A stretch of DNA of 64,000 bases, taken from positions 1 to 64,000 of the forward strand of contig JBMNRA010000005.1 of NCBI GenBank assembly GCA_050944415.1. Reading direction: 5' to 3'. Positions 27,270 through 36,939 of the stretch are shown one piece after another. Position numbers and translations under genes: made by a program. Source of the DNA: Ruminococcus_G sp050944415 (GTDB lineage: Bacteria; Bacillota; Clostridia; Lachnospirales; Lachnospiraceae). Below the pieces are notes generated by a model, which did not search any database, was not told the origin of the DNA, and saw nothing but the letters and a program-made list of their open reading frames with translations. Position 1 is the first letter of the stretch, and the number at the start of each line of letters is the position of its first letter.

Positions 27270-27668
27270 TTACTTTTTACAATGGGAATGATCCGGTCCA
27301 TGTCCGATGACATCGGAAATCTTTTCTGCTGCTGTGTTGGAAAAAAAAACGATTTCAGAAGGCTTTCCATCAGCGGATTCACCGCTTAAAACCAGTCCGT
27401 TGTTGTTTTCTTTGAAATCCAGCGGCAGCAGACGGCTGTAACAGCGGCCGGTTTCCTCATCCGTCACCTGAAGGGTCACGCTGGATGCACGGATATGATC
27501 CGCTGGTTCGCAGGAGGCGTACAGAAGTTCCATCCGGGCGTTGACAGCTTGAAGGATCTGAGCGTGGAGCTCTCCCAGTTTTTTCTGGTTATCTGCATTA
27601 GCGGCAGCGGTAAGGTAATCGACTATGCGGGATATTTGCAGTTCGATTTCAGTATAAAGATCTTTCAT
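27270..27668 (-). CDS. Hypothetical protein
   Basis: A 132-residue protein with a helical, possibly coiled-coil N-terminal half (about 1-55), a beta-rich C-terminal half and a His/Cys-containing tail (GHGPDHSHCKK) that could bind metal. I do not recognise the family. It is transcribed leftward, divergent from the molybdenum hydroxylase gene. Confidence 0.55.
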   Translation of the reverse strand: MKDLYTEIELQISRIVDYLTAAANADNQKKLGELHAQILQAVNARMELLYASCEPADHIRASSVTLQVTDEETGRCYSRLLPLDFKENNNGLVLSGESADGKPSEIVFFSNTAAEKISDVIGHGPDHSHCKK

Positions 27669-27814
27669 GTATCGGTTCTCCTTTCTCCATTGGTATCTGA
27701 TATTTATTATAAGAGACCGGAAGAGAAATGAAAAGTGTTTTCACTACTTAAGCGACAGATGTTCTGCTACCAGGGATGACAGAAAGCACAGTATTTATCA
27801 AAGGAGGTAATCGT

Positions 27815-30550
27815 ATGATTAAAAAGAGACTTGTAATCAATGGATTGCCGCGTACCCTGCTTGTGAATCCGGACGATACCCTGGCAAAGGTATTGCGTGA
27901 GCAGCTGCTGCTGACAGGCTGTAAAATCGGTTGTAATCAGGGACAATGCGGCACTTGTACGGTAATTGTGGACAAAAAGGCGGTTCGTTCCTGTATTCTG
28001 AAGATGAGTAAGATTAAGGATGATACCGTAATTGAAACTATCGAAGGCATCGGTTCTGTTGACAATCTCCATCCGCTGCAGGTGGCCTGGATGGGACACG
28101 GTTGTGCCCAGTGTGGTTTCTGCTCTCCGGGCTTTATTATGTCGGCGAAGGTGCTCCTGGAGGAAAATCCTTCTCCTACGCGAGAAGAGGTACGTCACTG
28201 GTTCCAGGTTCACAGAAACCTCTGCCGATGTACCGGATATAAACCTCTTGTGGATGCTGTTATGGATGCGGCGAAGGTAATGCGCGGCGAAATGAAAAAA
28301 GAGGATCTTATCTTCAAGCCCGTGGGCAATAAGATTCTGGGAACCAGTTATATCCGTCCCTCCGCCATTCAGAAGGTTACCGGTACCTGGGACTATGGCG
28401 CTGATATGGCGCTGCAAATGCCGGAAAATACGGCAAGACTGGCTCTGGTGCAGGCGGATATTCCCCATGGCAACCTGAAAGGCATTGATTATTCGGAAGC
28501 GGAGAAAATGCCCGGTGTATATAAAGTAATCACTCATAAAGATGTAAAAGGCAAGAACCGCATCAGCGGACTGATTACATTCGCCAATAACAAAGGCGAC
28601 GGTTGGGATCGTCCCATTCTCTGTGATGAAAAGATTTTTCAGATCGGCGATGCAGTGGCCATCGTGGCTGCCGATACAGAGGAGCATGCAAGGGCTGCCG
28701 CTAAGACGGTGAAGCTGGATCTGGAGCCTCTGCCGGCCTATATGAGCGCCATGGAAGCCATTGCGGAGGATGCCATTGAAATTCATCCAGGTACACCGAA
28801 TATTTATTATGAAACCAACTGTATCAAGGGGGAAGAGACGGGGCCTATCATGGAAAGCGCTCCTTATGTGGCGGAGATTGATGCGTACACCAGCCGCCAG
28901 CCCCATCTCCATCTGGAACCGGACTGCGGTTTCGCCTATATGGATGAAAAAGGAAGACTGACGGTGCATTCCAAGAGTATCGGAATCCATCTCCATTCTG
29001 CCATGATAACGGCAGGAATCGGGATTGAGCCGGAAAAATTCAGACTGGTTCAGAATCCTTCCGGAGGTACTTTCGGATATAAATTCAGTCCCACCATGGA
29101 GGCTTTGCTGGGTGTTGCCTGTCTGGCGCTGGATGGCCGGCCTTGCAGTCTGGTATATGATCAGTACCAGAATATCACTTATACGGGAAAACGTTCTCCG
29201 GCGTTCATGCATGTAAAAATGGCAGCTGATGAGAACGGAAGGCTTCTGGCCATGGAAGGTGACAACTACATTGATCATGGTCCGTATTCTGAGTTCGGAG
29301 ATCTGCTGACCATGCGCCTGACACAGTTTACAGGTGCCGGATACGATATCAGAAACATCAGAAACAGGAGCCAGACCGTATGTACCAATCATGCCTGGGG
29401 ATCCGCCTTCCGAGGTTATGGTTCTCCTCAGTCTTTTATGGGGTCGGAGATCTGTATGGATGTTCTGGCGGAAAAGATGGGAATTGATCCTTTTGAGCTG
29501 CGTTTCCGGAATATTTACCGGGAGGGTACAGGATGCACTACTCCCACAGGGCAGGAGCCGGAGGTTTACTGTCTGGAGGAAATGTTTGAAAAGGCCAGAC
29601 CGGTCTATTATGAAGCAAAAGAAAGACTGGCCAGGATGAATACTGATAAACTGAAATACGGCGTGGGATTTGCTTTGGGCATCTACGGATGCGGTCTTGA
29701 CGGAAAGGACAGTTCCTTTGCTAATATTCAGCTGAATCCTGACGGAACAGTGACTGTCTTTAATTCCTGGGAAGATCACGGGCAGGGCGCTGATATCGGT
29801 ACGTTAACCATGGCTCATGAGACTTTAAGGGAAGCGGGCATTACACCGGATATGATCAAACTGGTGATGAATGATACCGCACTGACGCCGGCCTCCGGAC
29901 CGGCCGGCGGAAGCCGTTCCAATGTAGTAACGGGCAATGCCACCAGAGTTGCCGCGGAGATGCTGGTAAATGCCATGCGCAGGCCGGATGGAACTTTCCG
30001 TACTTATGACGAGATGGTAGAAGAGAAGATTCCTACTTTCTACGAAGGCACCTGGGTAGCCAGCGCCTGTACGGACTGTGATTTGGAAACAGGCCAGGGA
30101 GCTCCTTTCAGCAACTATATGTACGAGCTGTTTATTCCTGAAGTAGAGGTTAATGTGGAAACCGGAAAGGTTCGTATCATCCGCTTTACCACAGTCTGCG
30201 ATTTCGGTACGATTATCAACAAGATTGTTGTTGACGGCCAGGTATACGGAGGATGTACCCAGGGATTTGGACTGGCGCTTTCCGAAGATTTTGAGGATTA
30301 CAGCAAACACACTACGCTGGCGGGCTGCGGTATTCCCTATCCGGAAGACGTGCCGGATGATTTCAATATCATTTATACGGAAACGCCCAGACCTCTTGGG
30401 CCTTATGGAGCCTCCGGCTGCGGCGAAGGTCCGCTGACAGCGGGTCATCCGGCCGTTTTAAGCGCTATCTTTAACGCTACCGGTGCGAGAATCACCGAGA
30501 TTCCTGCCAGACCGGAAAAAGTGAAAGCTGCGCTGGATGCATTGAAGTAA
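27815..30550 (+). CDS. Molybdenum-dependent aldehyde/xanthine oxidoreductase (single-chain, MOP-like)
   Basis: A 911-residue single polypeptide combining a plant-type [2Fe-2S] domain (Cys in GCKIGCNQGQCGTC and a later Cys), a second helical [2Fe-2S] domain (GCAQCGFCSPGF and NLCRCTGY) and the Mo-cofactor domains to the C-terminus, with the catalytic Glu in SGCGEGPLT. Order and length match Desulfovibrio aldehyde oxidoreductase; there is no FAD domain. AAAGGAGGT precedes the ATG at 27815. The FAD-containing protein encoded next is its likely electron partner. The substrate (aldehyde, purine or another heterocycle) is undetermined; whether Se is required cannot be told. Confidence 0.88.
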   Translation: MIKKRLVINGLPRTLLVNPDDTLAKVLREQLLLTGCKIGCNQGQCGTCTVIVDKKAVRSCILKMSKIKDDTVIETIEGIGSVDNLHPLQVAWMGHGCAQCGFCSPGFIMSAKVLLEENPSPTREEVRHWFQVHRNLCRCTGYKPLVDAVMDAAKVMRGEMKKEDLIFKPVGNKILGTSYIRPSAIQKVTGTWDYGADMALQMPENTARLALVQADIPHGNLKGIDYSEAEKMPGVYKVITHKDVKGKNRISGLITFANNKGDGWDRPILCDEKIFQIGDAVAIVAADTEEHARAAAKTVKLDLEPLPAYMSAMEAIAEDAIEIHPGTPNIYYETNCIKGEETGPIMESAPYVAEIDAYTSRQPHLHLEPDCGFAYMDEKGRLTVHSKSIGIHLHSAMITAGIGIEPEKFRLVQNPSGGTFGYKFSPTMEALLGVACLALDGRPCSLVYDQYQNITYTGKRSPAFMHVKMAADENGRLLAMEGDNYIDHGPYSEFGDLLTMRLTQFTGAGYDIRNIRNRSQTVCTNHAWGSAFRGYGSPQSFMGSEICMDVLAEKMGIDPFELRFRNIYREGTGCTTPTGQEPEVYCLEEMFEKARPVYYEAKERLARMNTDKLKYGVGFALGIYGCGLDGKDSSFANIQLNPDGTVTVFNSWEDHGQGADIGTLTMAHETLREAGITPDMIKLVMNDTALTPASGPAGGSRSNVVTGNATRVAAEMLVNAMRRPDGTFRTYDEMVEEKIPTFYEGTWVASACTDCDLETGQGAPFSNYMYELFIPEVEVNVETGKVRIIRFTTVCDFGTIINKIVVDGQVYGGCTQGFGLALSEDFEDYSKHTTLAGCGIPYPEDVPDDFNIIYTETPRPLGPYGASGCGEGPLTAGHPAVLSAIFNATGARITEIPARPEKVKAALDALK

Positions 30551-30592
30551 CCGGAAAATAGCGGGAAATCATCAGCTTCCCGATTATGAGGC

Positions 30593-30626
30593 GGCAGGGA
30601 TAGTCATCCGTATGATTATTCCTGCC
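30593..30626 (+). other. Intercistronic hairpin
   Basis: GGCAGG (30593-30598) pairs with CCTGCC (30621-30626), extended by A/T and one G-T pair. No strong T-run, so read-through to the next gene with some attenuation is plausible. Confidence 0.4.
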
Positions 30627-30651
30627 ATTTCCTTACATGAAGGTGAGTGAT

Positions 30652-32907
30652 ATGGAAGTTAATCAGAAAAAACTGCATGAGCTGGAGCAACTGTGTGTGA
30701 GGGAACAGCCGCCGGCCGCTATGGCTGCCTGTCCCCTTCACGTGAACTGTCGTGATATCTGCAGTAATATTGCGGCGGGAAATTTCAGTGAGGCCAGAGC
30801 CGCTTATGAGAAGAGCGTAACCTTTCCGGAAGTGTTAAGCCGCGTCTGCGGCCAGCCCTGCCGTCTGTCATGCACCAGGGGGAAATGCGGAGACCCGCTC
30901 TTCATGCGGCAGCTGGAGCGTTCGGCAATGGAACTGGGGCAGATAAAGCCCAAACGGTTGTTTCTGCCACGAAAAAAAGAACGGGCGGCAATTGTAGGAG
31001 GAGGAGTGACAGGTCTTACGGCAGCGGCGGAACTGGGCAAAAAAGGCTATCAGGTGACTATTTTTGAAAAAGATATAGTTCTCTGGGGAAGTTTAAGAGA
31101 AGACGGGCGTCTGGAAGAGGAGATTTTTCACAGGGAGCAGAAAAAACTGGGCGGGTATCCGGTTTCCATTGTATACGGCAAAGAGATTTCCGAGCCGGAA
31201 AAGCTGCTGGGAGAATACGGAGTGGTGGTGATCGCCTGGGGCAGAAAAAGGGAGCCTGTTAATGTAAGGGAGGGAAGCTTTCAGACAGGAGACACCGGGA
31301 TGTTTGCCGGGGGAGACGCCATAAGAGAAACGCCCGGAACCTGTGTGGAATCCATGGCGGAAGGAAAACGTCTGGCTATCTCGGCGGATCGGTATCTGAA
31401 AAAGGTCTCCATGGATGCGGGAAGGGAGAAGGAGGGAGTGTTTAAGACAACCCTTCATGTCCGCTGGGAACAGGAGGATGAAAAAAAATCCAGGGCAGAA
31501 GGCAGAGAGTATTTGACCAGAGAAGAATCCATAGAAGAGGCCGGCCGATGTCTTGACTGTCAATGTACCGACTGTACGGATGCCTGTGCTTTTATGCGCC
31601 ATTATAAATCCTATCCGAAGAAATACCTACGGGAGATCTATAATAATCTTTCCATTGCCATGGGAACCCGTCATGCCAATAAAATGATTAATTCCTGCAC
31701 CTTGTGCGGCCAGTGCGGCGCCGTATGCCCTCATGGCCTGAATCTGGGAGAAACCATACGGGAAGCCAGAAGAATTATGGTGGAGAAAAAGAAAATGCCC
31801 CCATCGGCCTTTGAATTTGCTTTAAACGATATGAATTACAGCAATTCGGAGAAAGCATTTCTTTCCCGGTGCCGGCCGGGGGATTCCCAAAGTGAATATG
31901 TGTTCTTTCCCGGATGTCAGATGACGGCAGCGGCTCCCAGGACGGTGGAGCGTGCATATCTGGATCTGATGAAGAGGATAGACAAAAGCGTAGGGCTTAT
32001 GCTGGGATGCTGCGGGATTATGGCGGACTGGGCCGGAGAACGGCAGCTTTTCGAGGGAACCCTGAAAAAAATAAAAGAAGAATGGAAGAGGCTGGGAAGT
32101 CCGGTGATGATTCTGGCATGTCCCACCTGTTACGATGTGTTCTCTCATAAACTTCCGGAAATTCCCTGCAAAGGTATCTGGGATATTTTGCTGGAAATCG
32201 GTCTCCCGAAGGAGTATGAGGTCTGTTCAGCGGATGGCATTATCCATGACAGCTGCGGAGCCAGAAGTCACCCTCAGATCCGCGCAGCTATCCGACAGTT
32301 GGCGGAAACAATGGGATATCGGCTGACAGAAGAAGCATATAAGGAAGAACAGTCGCTGTGCTGCGGCTACGGGGGATTGGCTCCGGTATCCAATCCTCAG
32401 GTCGCGGATGCCATGACCAGACAGTTGACAGAGGAGGAAACGGGGCTGCGTCTTACCTATTGCATCAATTGCCGGGACCGTATGGTCAGACAGGAGGGAA
32501 AGGCGGTACATATACTGGAGCTTATCTATGATCCGGAGGAATGCGGCAGGAGAAAAGCGCCGGGGTATTCTCTGCGAAGAGATAACCGGTATGAGCTGAA
32601 GCAGCGTCTGTTGGAACAGGTCTGGATGGAGAAGACGGCAAAGGAGGAGTGTATGAAACTTGTGTATTCGCAGAAAACAGGAGATATGCTGGAGCAGCGG
32701 AAAATTCTGGAAAGCGACATCCGGACGGTGCTTAACTGGGCGGAAAACGGTCACAGAATCAGGGATGAGAAGAAAAAATGTTTTATCGGCCACCGGCAGG
32801 CAGGAAATGTAACCTTTTGGGTATATTACCGTCCCTGTCGGTCAGGGGAATATGAGATTTTAAATGCTTACTCTCACCGCATGACGATTACCGGAGAAGG
32901 GGTGTGA
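30652..32907 (+). CDS. FAD-dependent pyridine-nucleotide oxidoreductase / Fe-S dicluster-binding protein
   Basis: A 751-residue multidomain redox protein. The N-terminal Cys-rich GltD-like segment (CPLHVNCRDIC, CGQPCRLSC) is followed by an FAD-binding Rossmann fold (AIVGGGVTGLTAA, about 113-125), then Fe-S clusters (CLDCQCTDCTDAC and CTLCGQCGAVCPHG, roughly 305-370) and two CCG-type domains (GCCGIMADW and CCGYGGLA) as in heterodisulfide reductase and glycolate oxidase subunits. Proteins of this design accompany Mo hydroxylases in Clostridia and probably shuttle electrons between NAD(P)H or ferredoxin and the enzyme. The ATG at 30652 follows a GAAGGTGAG site. Confidence 0.82.
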   Translation: MEVNQKKLHELEQLCVREQPPAAMAACPLHVNCRDICSNIAAGNFSEARAAYEKSVTFPEVLSRVCGQPCRLSCTRGKCGDPLFMRQLERSAMELGQIKPKRLFLPRKKERAAIVGGGVTGLTAAAELGKKGYQVTIFEKDIVLWGSLREDGRLEEEIFHREQKKLGGYPVSIVYGKEISEPEKLLGEYGVVVIAWGRKREPVNVREGSFQTGDTGMFAGGDAIRETPGTCVESMAEGKRLAISADRYLKKVSMDAGREKEGVFKTTLHVRWEQEDEKKSRAEGREYLTREESIEEAGRCLDCQCTDCTDACAFMRHYKSYPKKYLREIYNNLSIAMGTRHANKMINSCTLCGQCGAVCPHGLNLGETIREARRIMVEKKKMPPSAFEFALNDMNYSNSEKAFLSRCRPGDSQSEYVFFPGCQMTAAAPRTVERAYLDLMKRIDKSVGLMLGCCGIMADWAGERQLFEGTLKKIKEEWKRLGSPVMILACPTCYDVFSHKLPEIPCKGIWDILLEIGLPKEYEVCSADGIIHDSCGARSHPQIRAAIRQLAETMGYRLTEEAYKEEQSLCCGYGGLAPVSNPQVADAMTRQLTEEETGLRLTYCINCRDRMVRQEGKAVHILELIYDPEECGRRKAPGYSLRRDNRYELKQRLLEQVWMEKTAKEECMKLVYSQKTGDMLEQRKILESDIRTVLNWAENGHRIRDEKKKCFIGHRQAGNVTFWVYYRPCRSGEYEILNAYSHRMTITGEGV

Positions 32908-32912
32908 AAAAA

Positions 32913-33176
32913 ATGTCAGAAAAGTATTATGCATCCTGGGAGTTTGAACCCGGCAGCCTGATCTGCGACCGCTGCGGTATCCCTCTTGAGCCGGGGGAAA
33001 TCGTGCTTCATTACATGGGAAATGATTTCCCCATGATTGTAATAAACTTGATGATTGAACTAGGCTTGGTAGGAAGGGGCGCATTTATTCTACTGGCATT
33101 CATTGTGTCTGTTATATTAGCAATATTTTCTTATCATACAACAGGAGCTTTATATAGAAAAACAAGTTGCCACTAA
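32913..33176 (+). pseudogene. Chimera: truncated small redox protein fused to a foreign membrane-protein tail
   Basis: An 87-residue ORF whose first 40 residues (CDRCGIPLEPGEIVLHYMG) fit the small Cys-rich redox protein (DVU_1557-like) that often follows the dicluster protein. From about position 33035 the sequence changes abruptly to a hydrophobic segment (LVGRGAFILLAFIVSVILAI) ending ALYRKTSCH, resembling the C-terminus of an acyltransferase or other polysaccharide membrane protein. The second CxxC expected of the redox protein is missing. Base composition turns sharply A/T-rich at the junction. Probably non-functional; it marks a deletion or insertion boundary. Confidence 0.7.
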
Positions 33177-33256
33177 AATAAAATGTTGCTTCAGCTTTTA
33201 GAATATTGAAATTGAAGAAACTCATAATTGATTATTTGGAAAGGTGGGTTATAGCA

Positions 33257-34405
33257 ATGATTGAAGTGGTTTTAAAAATAGTAAGAAGATTATATAATGC
33301 GATGAATTCTTTTATATACTCGGTTATATATTTTTCTGTAAGAAATCAAAAATTGAATATAAAATTTGATTCCACTGTGATCGAAAGCAAGTGGCTCAAA
33401 AAAGATATTCATTGCATCACAAATGAACTACTTGGAAGTCCAGAAATTGATTTATCAATTATAATACCATTATATAATTCCGAACCTTATATTGATAAAT
33501 GTCTTTCATCATTTTTGAATCAAAAAACAAATTATAAATATGAAATTATTCTTGTGAATGATGGGTCGATTGATAGAACGGCAGAGATCATTAATGTCTA
33601 CTCTTCAAGGTATCCAAAGCTGGTTAAAGTGTATTCACAAGAAAATGCAGGTATTTCAGCAGCCAGAAACACGGGAATAATGAAATCAAAAGGAAAATAT
33701 ATTGGATTTGTAGACCATGATGATTGGGTAAGTGAAGAATATATTGAAAAACTATTAACATATGCTTATAAGGAAAACGCTGATATTGTAAAATGTGAAT
33801 ATGCTTCTGTTAAAAGTGGGGTGATTAGATATAAAGAAATTCGTCCCCAAATGACTATTAAAGGAAATATGAAAGAAAAACTATTTGAATATCCGAGTTT
33901 TATTTGGGGGGGAGTATATCGGCATGAGTTGATAGAGAAAGTAAGATTTCCGAAAGGATTTTGGTATGAGGATATGATAACCAGAATGATGCTGTTTCGT
34001 CAATCAAAATGCTTTGTTGATGTTGGAGAAACATTGTATTATAAACGTATACACGCTGATAATGCATCCACTAAAGTATGGAATGACAATGATTATAAAT
34101 GCCTTGAACAGCTTTATTTGCCTGAAATATTATATAATGACAGTGTTACTCTACTTGGAGCAGAATCAGCAGATGTTTATGCATATCTATGCATATTGTT
34201 AGAATATTCCGCTATACTTTATCATAGAATAAAGAATTTACCTGAAAATATTCGTGAACAGGCATTTTTATATGCTGGTAATAGATTGGAAGGTATATAT
34301 AAACCTGAGTATGAGAACTCAATGAGTTTAAAACAGAAAAGGTACAATAAAGCACTTATTGAAAGGCATTATAAAGCATGGAAAGTATTGTCCTGGATCA
34401 GGTAA
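33257..34405 (+). CDS. Glycosyltransferase family 2 protein
   Basis: A 382-residue GT-A glycosyltransferase: nucleotide-sugar site SIIIPLYNSEPYI, EIILVNDGSIDRT, the DXD-like FVDHDDW and an acceptor region with GFWYEDM. It transfers a sugar during cell-surface polysaccharide synthesis. The gene is much more A/T-rich than its neighbours, typical of horizontally acquired polysaccharide genes. I prefer the ATG at 33257, after AAAGGTGG; a TTG at 33206 is an alternative. Donor and acceptor sugars are unknown. Confidence 0.85.
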   Translation: MIEVVLKIVRRLYNAMNSFIYSVIYFSVRNQKLNIKFDSTVIESKWLKKDIHCITNELLGSPEIDLSIIIPLYNSEPYIDKCLSSFLNQKTNYKYEIILVNDGSIDRTAEIINVYSSRYPKLVKVYSQENAGISAARNTGIMKSKGKYIGFVDHDDWVSEEYIEKLLTYAYKENADIVKCEYASVKSGVIRYKEIRPQMTIKGNMKEKLFEYPSFIWGGVYRHELIEKVRFPKGFWYEDMITRMMLFRQSKCFVDVGETLYYKRIHADNASTKVWNDNDYKCLEQLYLPEILYNDSVTLLGAESADVYAYLCILLEYSAILYHRIKNLPENIREQAFLYAGNRLEGIYKPEYENSMSLKQKRYNKALIERHYKAWKVLSWIR

Positions 34406-34511
34406 AACTGACAAAGTGATTAAGTTAACAGAATGTCATGCTTTTAAGGCAGTGTTATATACAGTTTGGTTATATAATATAGTTTAGACTACAAGTGAAG
34501 GTGCGAATGAT

Positions 34512-35711
34512 ATGAAAATTTTGGTAACCGGTGCCAAGGGCATGGTAGGAACTGCCCTTGTAGCCAATCTGAAAAATATAAAAGAAAACAAAAATAGAAC
34601 TAGACCCAACCTACAGATTGATGAGATTTATGAGTATGATCTAGATTCCACACAGGAACAACTGGATGTTTACTGCCAGTCCGCTGACTTCGTTTTCAAC
34701 CTGGCCGGTGTGAACCGTCCGGAGAATCCGGAGGACTTTATGAAGGGGAATTTTGGCTTTGCCAGTACCCTTCTGGACACACTGAAAAAATACCAGAACA
34801 AAGCCACTATCATGCTTTCTTCCTCCATTCAGGCGACCTTGGCGGGGCGTTTTGGGAACAGTGAGTATGGCCGTTCTAAGAAAGCCGGAGAGGAACTGTT
34901 CTTTTCCTATGCTGAGGAAACTGGGGCAAAGGTGGCCGTTTATCGTTTCCCAAACTTGATGGGTCACAGCCGACCAAAGTATAATTCAGCAGTGTCCACC
35001 TTCTGCTGGGCAGTGGCGAATGATGAAAAATTTACTGTAAATGACAGGTCTACAGAGTTGGAGCTTCTATATATTGACGATTTGGTAGAGGGGATGTTCG
35101 ACCTGCTGGAAGGTAAGGAAGCACACTGTGAGTTTGACGGTGTGGAAACCATACTGACGCAAGATGGCCGTTACTGCTGTGTGCCGATAACTCATAAAGT
35201 AACTCTGGGTGAGATCGTAGATCTGTTGGAATCCTTTAAACAGCAGCCATCTACACTGATGATGCCCAAAATGCCGGAAGGATCTTTTGCGAAGAAGTTG
35301 TATAGTCTGTATTTAACGTATCTTCCGGCGGAAAAGTTTAAATATGCATTGAAGATGAACGTAGACGAACGGGGGAGTTTTACGGAGCTGGTACATACGG
35401 CTGATTGTGGACAGGTCAGTATTAATATTAGCAAACCGGGGATTACAAAAGGCCAGCACTGGCATAATTCTAAATGGGAGCAGTTTATTGTTGTAGCCGG
35501 ACATGGACTGATTCAGGAGCGGAATATTCATACAGGAGAAATTGTAGAATTTGAAGTCAGCGGGGATAAGATTGAAGCGGTTTATATGATTCCGGGATGG
35601 ACTCATAATATCATCAATCTCTCTGACACAGACAACTTGGTAACGGTGATGACCTGCAACGAGATCTTTAACCCGGAGCGGCCGGATACCTTTTCTGAGA
35701 GTGTGGAGTAA
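34512..35711 (+). CDS. capF: CapF-like UDP-sugar 4-reductase/epimerase (UDP-L-FucNAc pathway)
   Basis: A 399-residue bifunctional protein: N-terminal SDR reductase (TGAKGMVG nucleotide loop; YGRSK with the catalytic Tyr-x3-Lys, about residues 117-121) and a C-terminal cupin (about 285-395, HWHNSKWEQFIVVAG). This arrangement is specific to CapF/WbjC, which makes UDP-2-acetamido-2,6-dideoxy-L-talose from the CapE product, using NADPH. CapG lies two genes downstream, but no CapE is present in the window. The stop abuts the next ATG. Confidence 0.88.
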   Translation: MKILVTGAKGMVGTALVANLKNIKENKNRTRPNLQIDEIYEYDLDSTQEQLDVYCQSADFVFNLAGVNRPENPEDFMKGNFGFASTLLDTLKKYQNKATIMLSSSIQATLAGRFGNSEYGRSKKAGEELFFSYAEETGAKVAVYRFPNLMGHSRPKYNSAVSTFCWAVANDEKFTVNDRSTELELLYIDDLVEGMFDLLEGKEAHCEFDGVETILTQDGRYCCVPITHKVTLGEIVDLLESFKQQPSTLMMPKMPEGSFAKKLYSLYLTYLPAEKFKYALKMNVDERGSFTELVHTADCGQVSINISKPGITKGQHWHNSKWEQFIVVAGHGLIQERNIHTGEIVEFEVSGDKIEAVYMIPGWTHNIINLSDTDNLVTVMTCNEIFNPERPDTFSESVE

Positions 35712-36938
35712 ATGATAGAACATCGTTCATTTTTACAGCCTGTTCAGCAGACAATCTGCGGGCTGTTGGCATATGAAATGTTTGGTGAAAAGCTGATTCT
35801 GAAGGATGACACAGACTGGCAGGAAGTTTATGAAGAGTGCGAGAAGCAGGCTGTAATTATTCCAGCATTTCTTTCTTGTCAGCAGCTGCCGCTAAATGAA
35901 GAGATGAGGCAATGTATTGAGAATGCTGCCAATGATTGTGTATTTCAATGTATTCGAAATGAAACTTGGCATGGCTATTTGGATTGTCTGATGCGGGAAA
36001 ATAATATTCCTTACGTTGTCTTGAAGGGAGCTGCATCGGCCTATTATTATCCCAAAGCTGAAATACGCCAGTCGGGAGATGTGGATTTTCTGGTTCATAA
36101 AGAAGACATTGAGCGGGCCTCGGCAGTGCTGAAACAGGAGGGATTTCAGCCATGGGAAGAAGATCATATCTGTCATATTGTATTTCAAAAAGATCAGTTG
36201 CATTTTGAAATGCATTTTGAACCGGCAGGAGTTCCTAATGGAAAAGCAGGAAAAATAATCCGGGAATACCTGCGTGATATTCAGGCAACATCCAAAGAGA
36301 TACGAAATAAAACTTTTTCCTGCAGGATACCGGATTTTTTTCATCATGGTCTTATTCTGCTGCTTCATATGCAGCACCATCTTCTGTCCGAGGGAATCGG
36401 TTTGCGGCATTTATGCGACTGGGCTGTGTTTTTTGCTTCCTGTTCAGAAGATGAATTTATAAATATTTTTCAGGAACGGCTGACAAGAGCGGGAATATGG
36501 CAGTTCGCCAAAAGTATCAGTCTGACCGCCCATATAGCTGTTGGTGCACCGTATCGAAGCTGGATGGGAGATGATTATGATCTGGCTATGAATCTATTGA
36601 ACGATATTTTATCCGGAGGAAATTTTGGTTCAAAGGATGAGCAGAGAATGTATGAGGGTATGTTTATTTCCAACAGGGGAAAGGATGGTGTCAGGCATCC
36701 CCGTGCCCTTCAGTTTATTTATACCCTGAATCAGGTGGTATATACCCACTGGCCGATGGTAAAAAGATGGAAACTTTTTCTGCCACTGGGTTGGTTGTTT
36801 TTTGGAATACGCCAGATTATTCGAATGCTTACCGGAAAAAGAAAAAAGGTGAATTTTATAGAGTCATATCATAACAGCAGTAGGAGGAAAGAACTATATC
36901 AGCAACTGCGGTTGTTTAAAGTAAAGGGAGAAAAATAA
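35712..36938 (+). CDS. Nucleotidyltransferase-fold protein (NTP_transf_5-like)
   Basis: A 408-residue protein with the minimal nucleotidyltransferase motifs: KGAASAYYYP, then RQSGDVDFLV (the GxxxDxD metal site), followed by a helical region and a hydrophobic C-terminal segment (about 360-378) that may dip into the membrane. Such proteins occur inside exopolysaccharide loci of Firmicutes and may transfer a nucleotide or phosphate-containing group, but no activity is established. It starts directly after capF and ends one base before capG, so it is part of the same operon. Confidence 0.78.
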   Translation: MIEHRSFLQPVQQTICGLLAYEMFGEKLILKDDTDWQEVYEECEKQAVIIPAFLSCQQLPLNEEMRQCIENAANDCVFQCIRNETWHGYLDCLMRENNIPYVVLKGAASAYYYPKAEIRQSGDVDFLVHKEDIERASAVLKQEGFQPWEEDHICHIVFQKDQLHFEMHFEPAGVPNGKAGKIIREYLRDIQATSKEIRNKTFSCRIPDFFHHGLILLLHMQHHLLSEGIGLRHLCDWAVFFASCSEDEFINIFQERLTRAGIWQFAKSISLTAHIAVGAPYRSWMGDDYDLAMNLLNDILSGGNFGSKDEQRMYEGMFISNRGKDGVRHPRALQFIYTLNQVVYTHWPMVKRWKLFLPLGWLFFGIRQIIRMLTGKRKKVNFIESYHNSSRRKELYQQLRLFKVKGEK

Positions 36939-36939
36939 A

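Noticed and set aside
27767..29779. Leftward 670-codon frame opposite the Mo-hydroxylase gene
   Set aside because: Shadow of a highly conserved enzyme gene; no recognisable motif.
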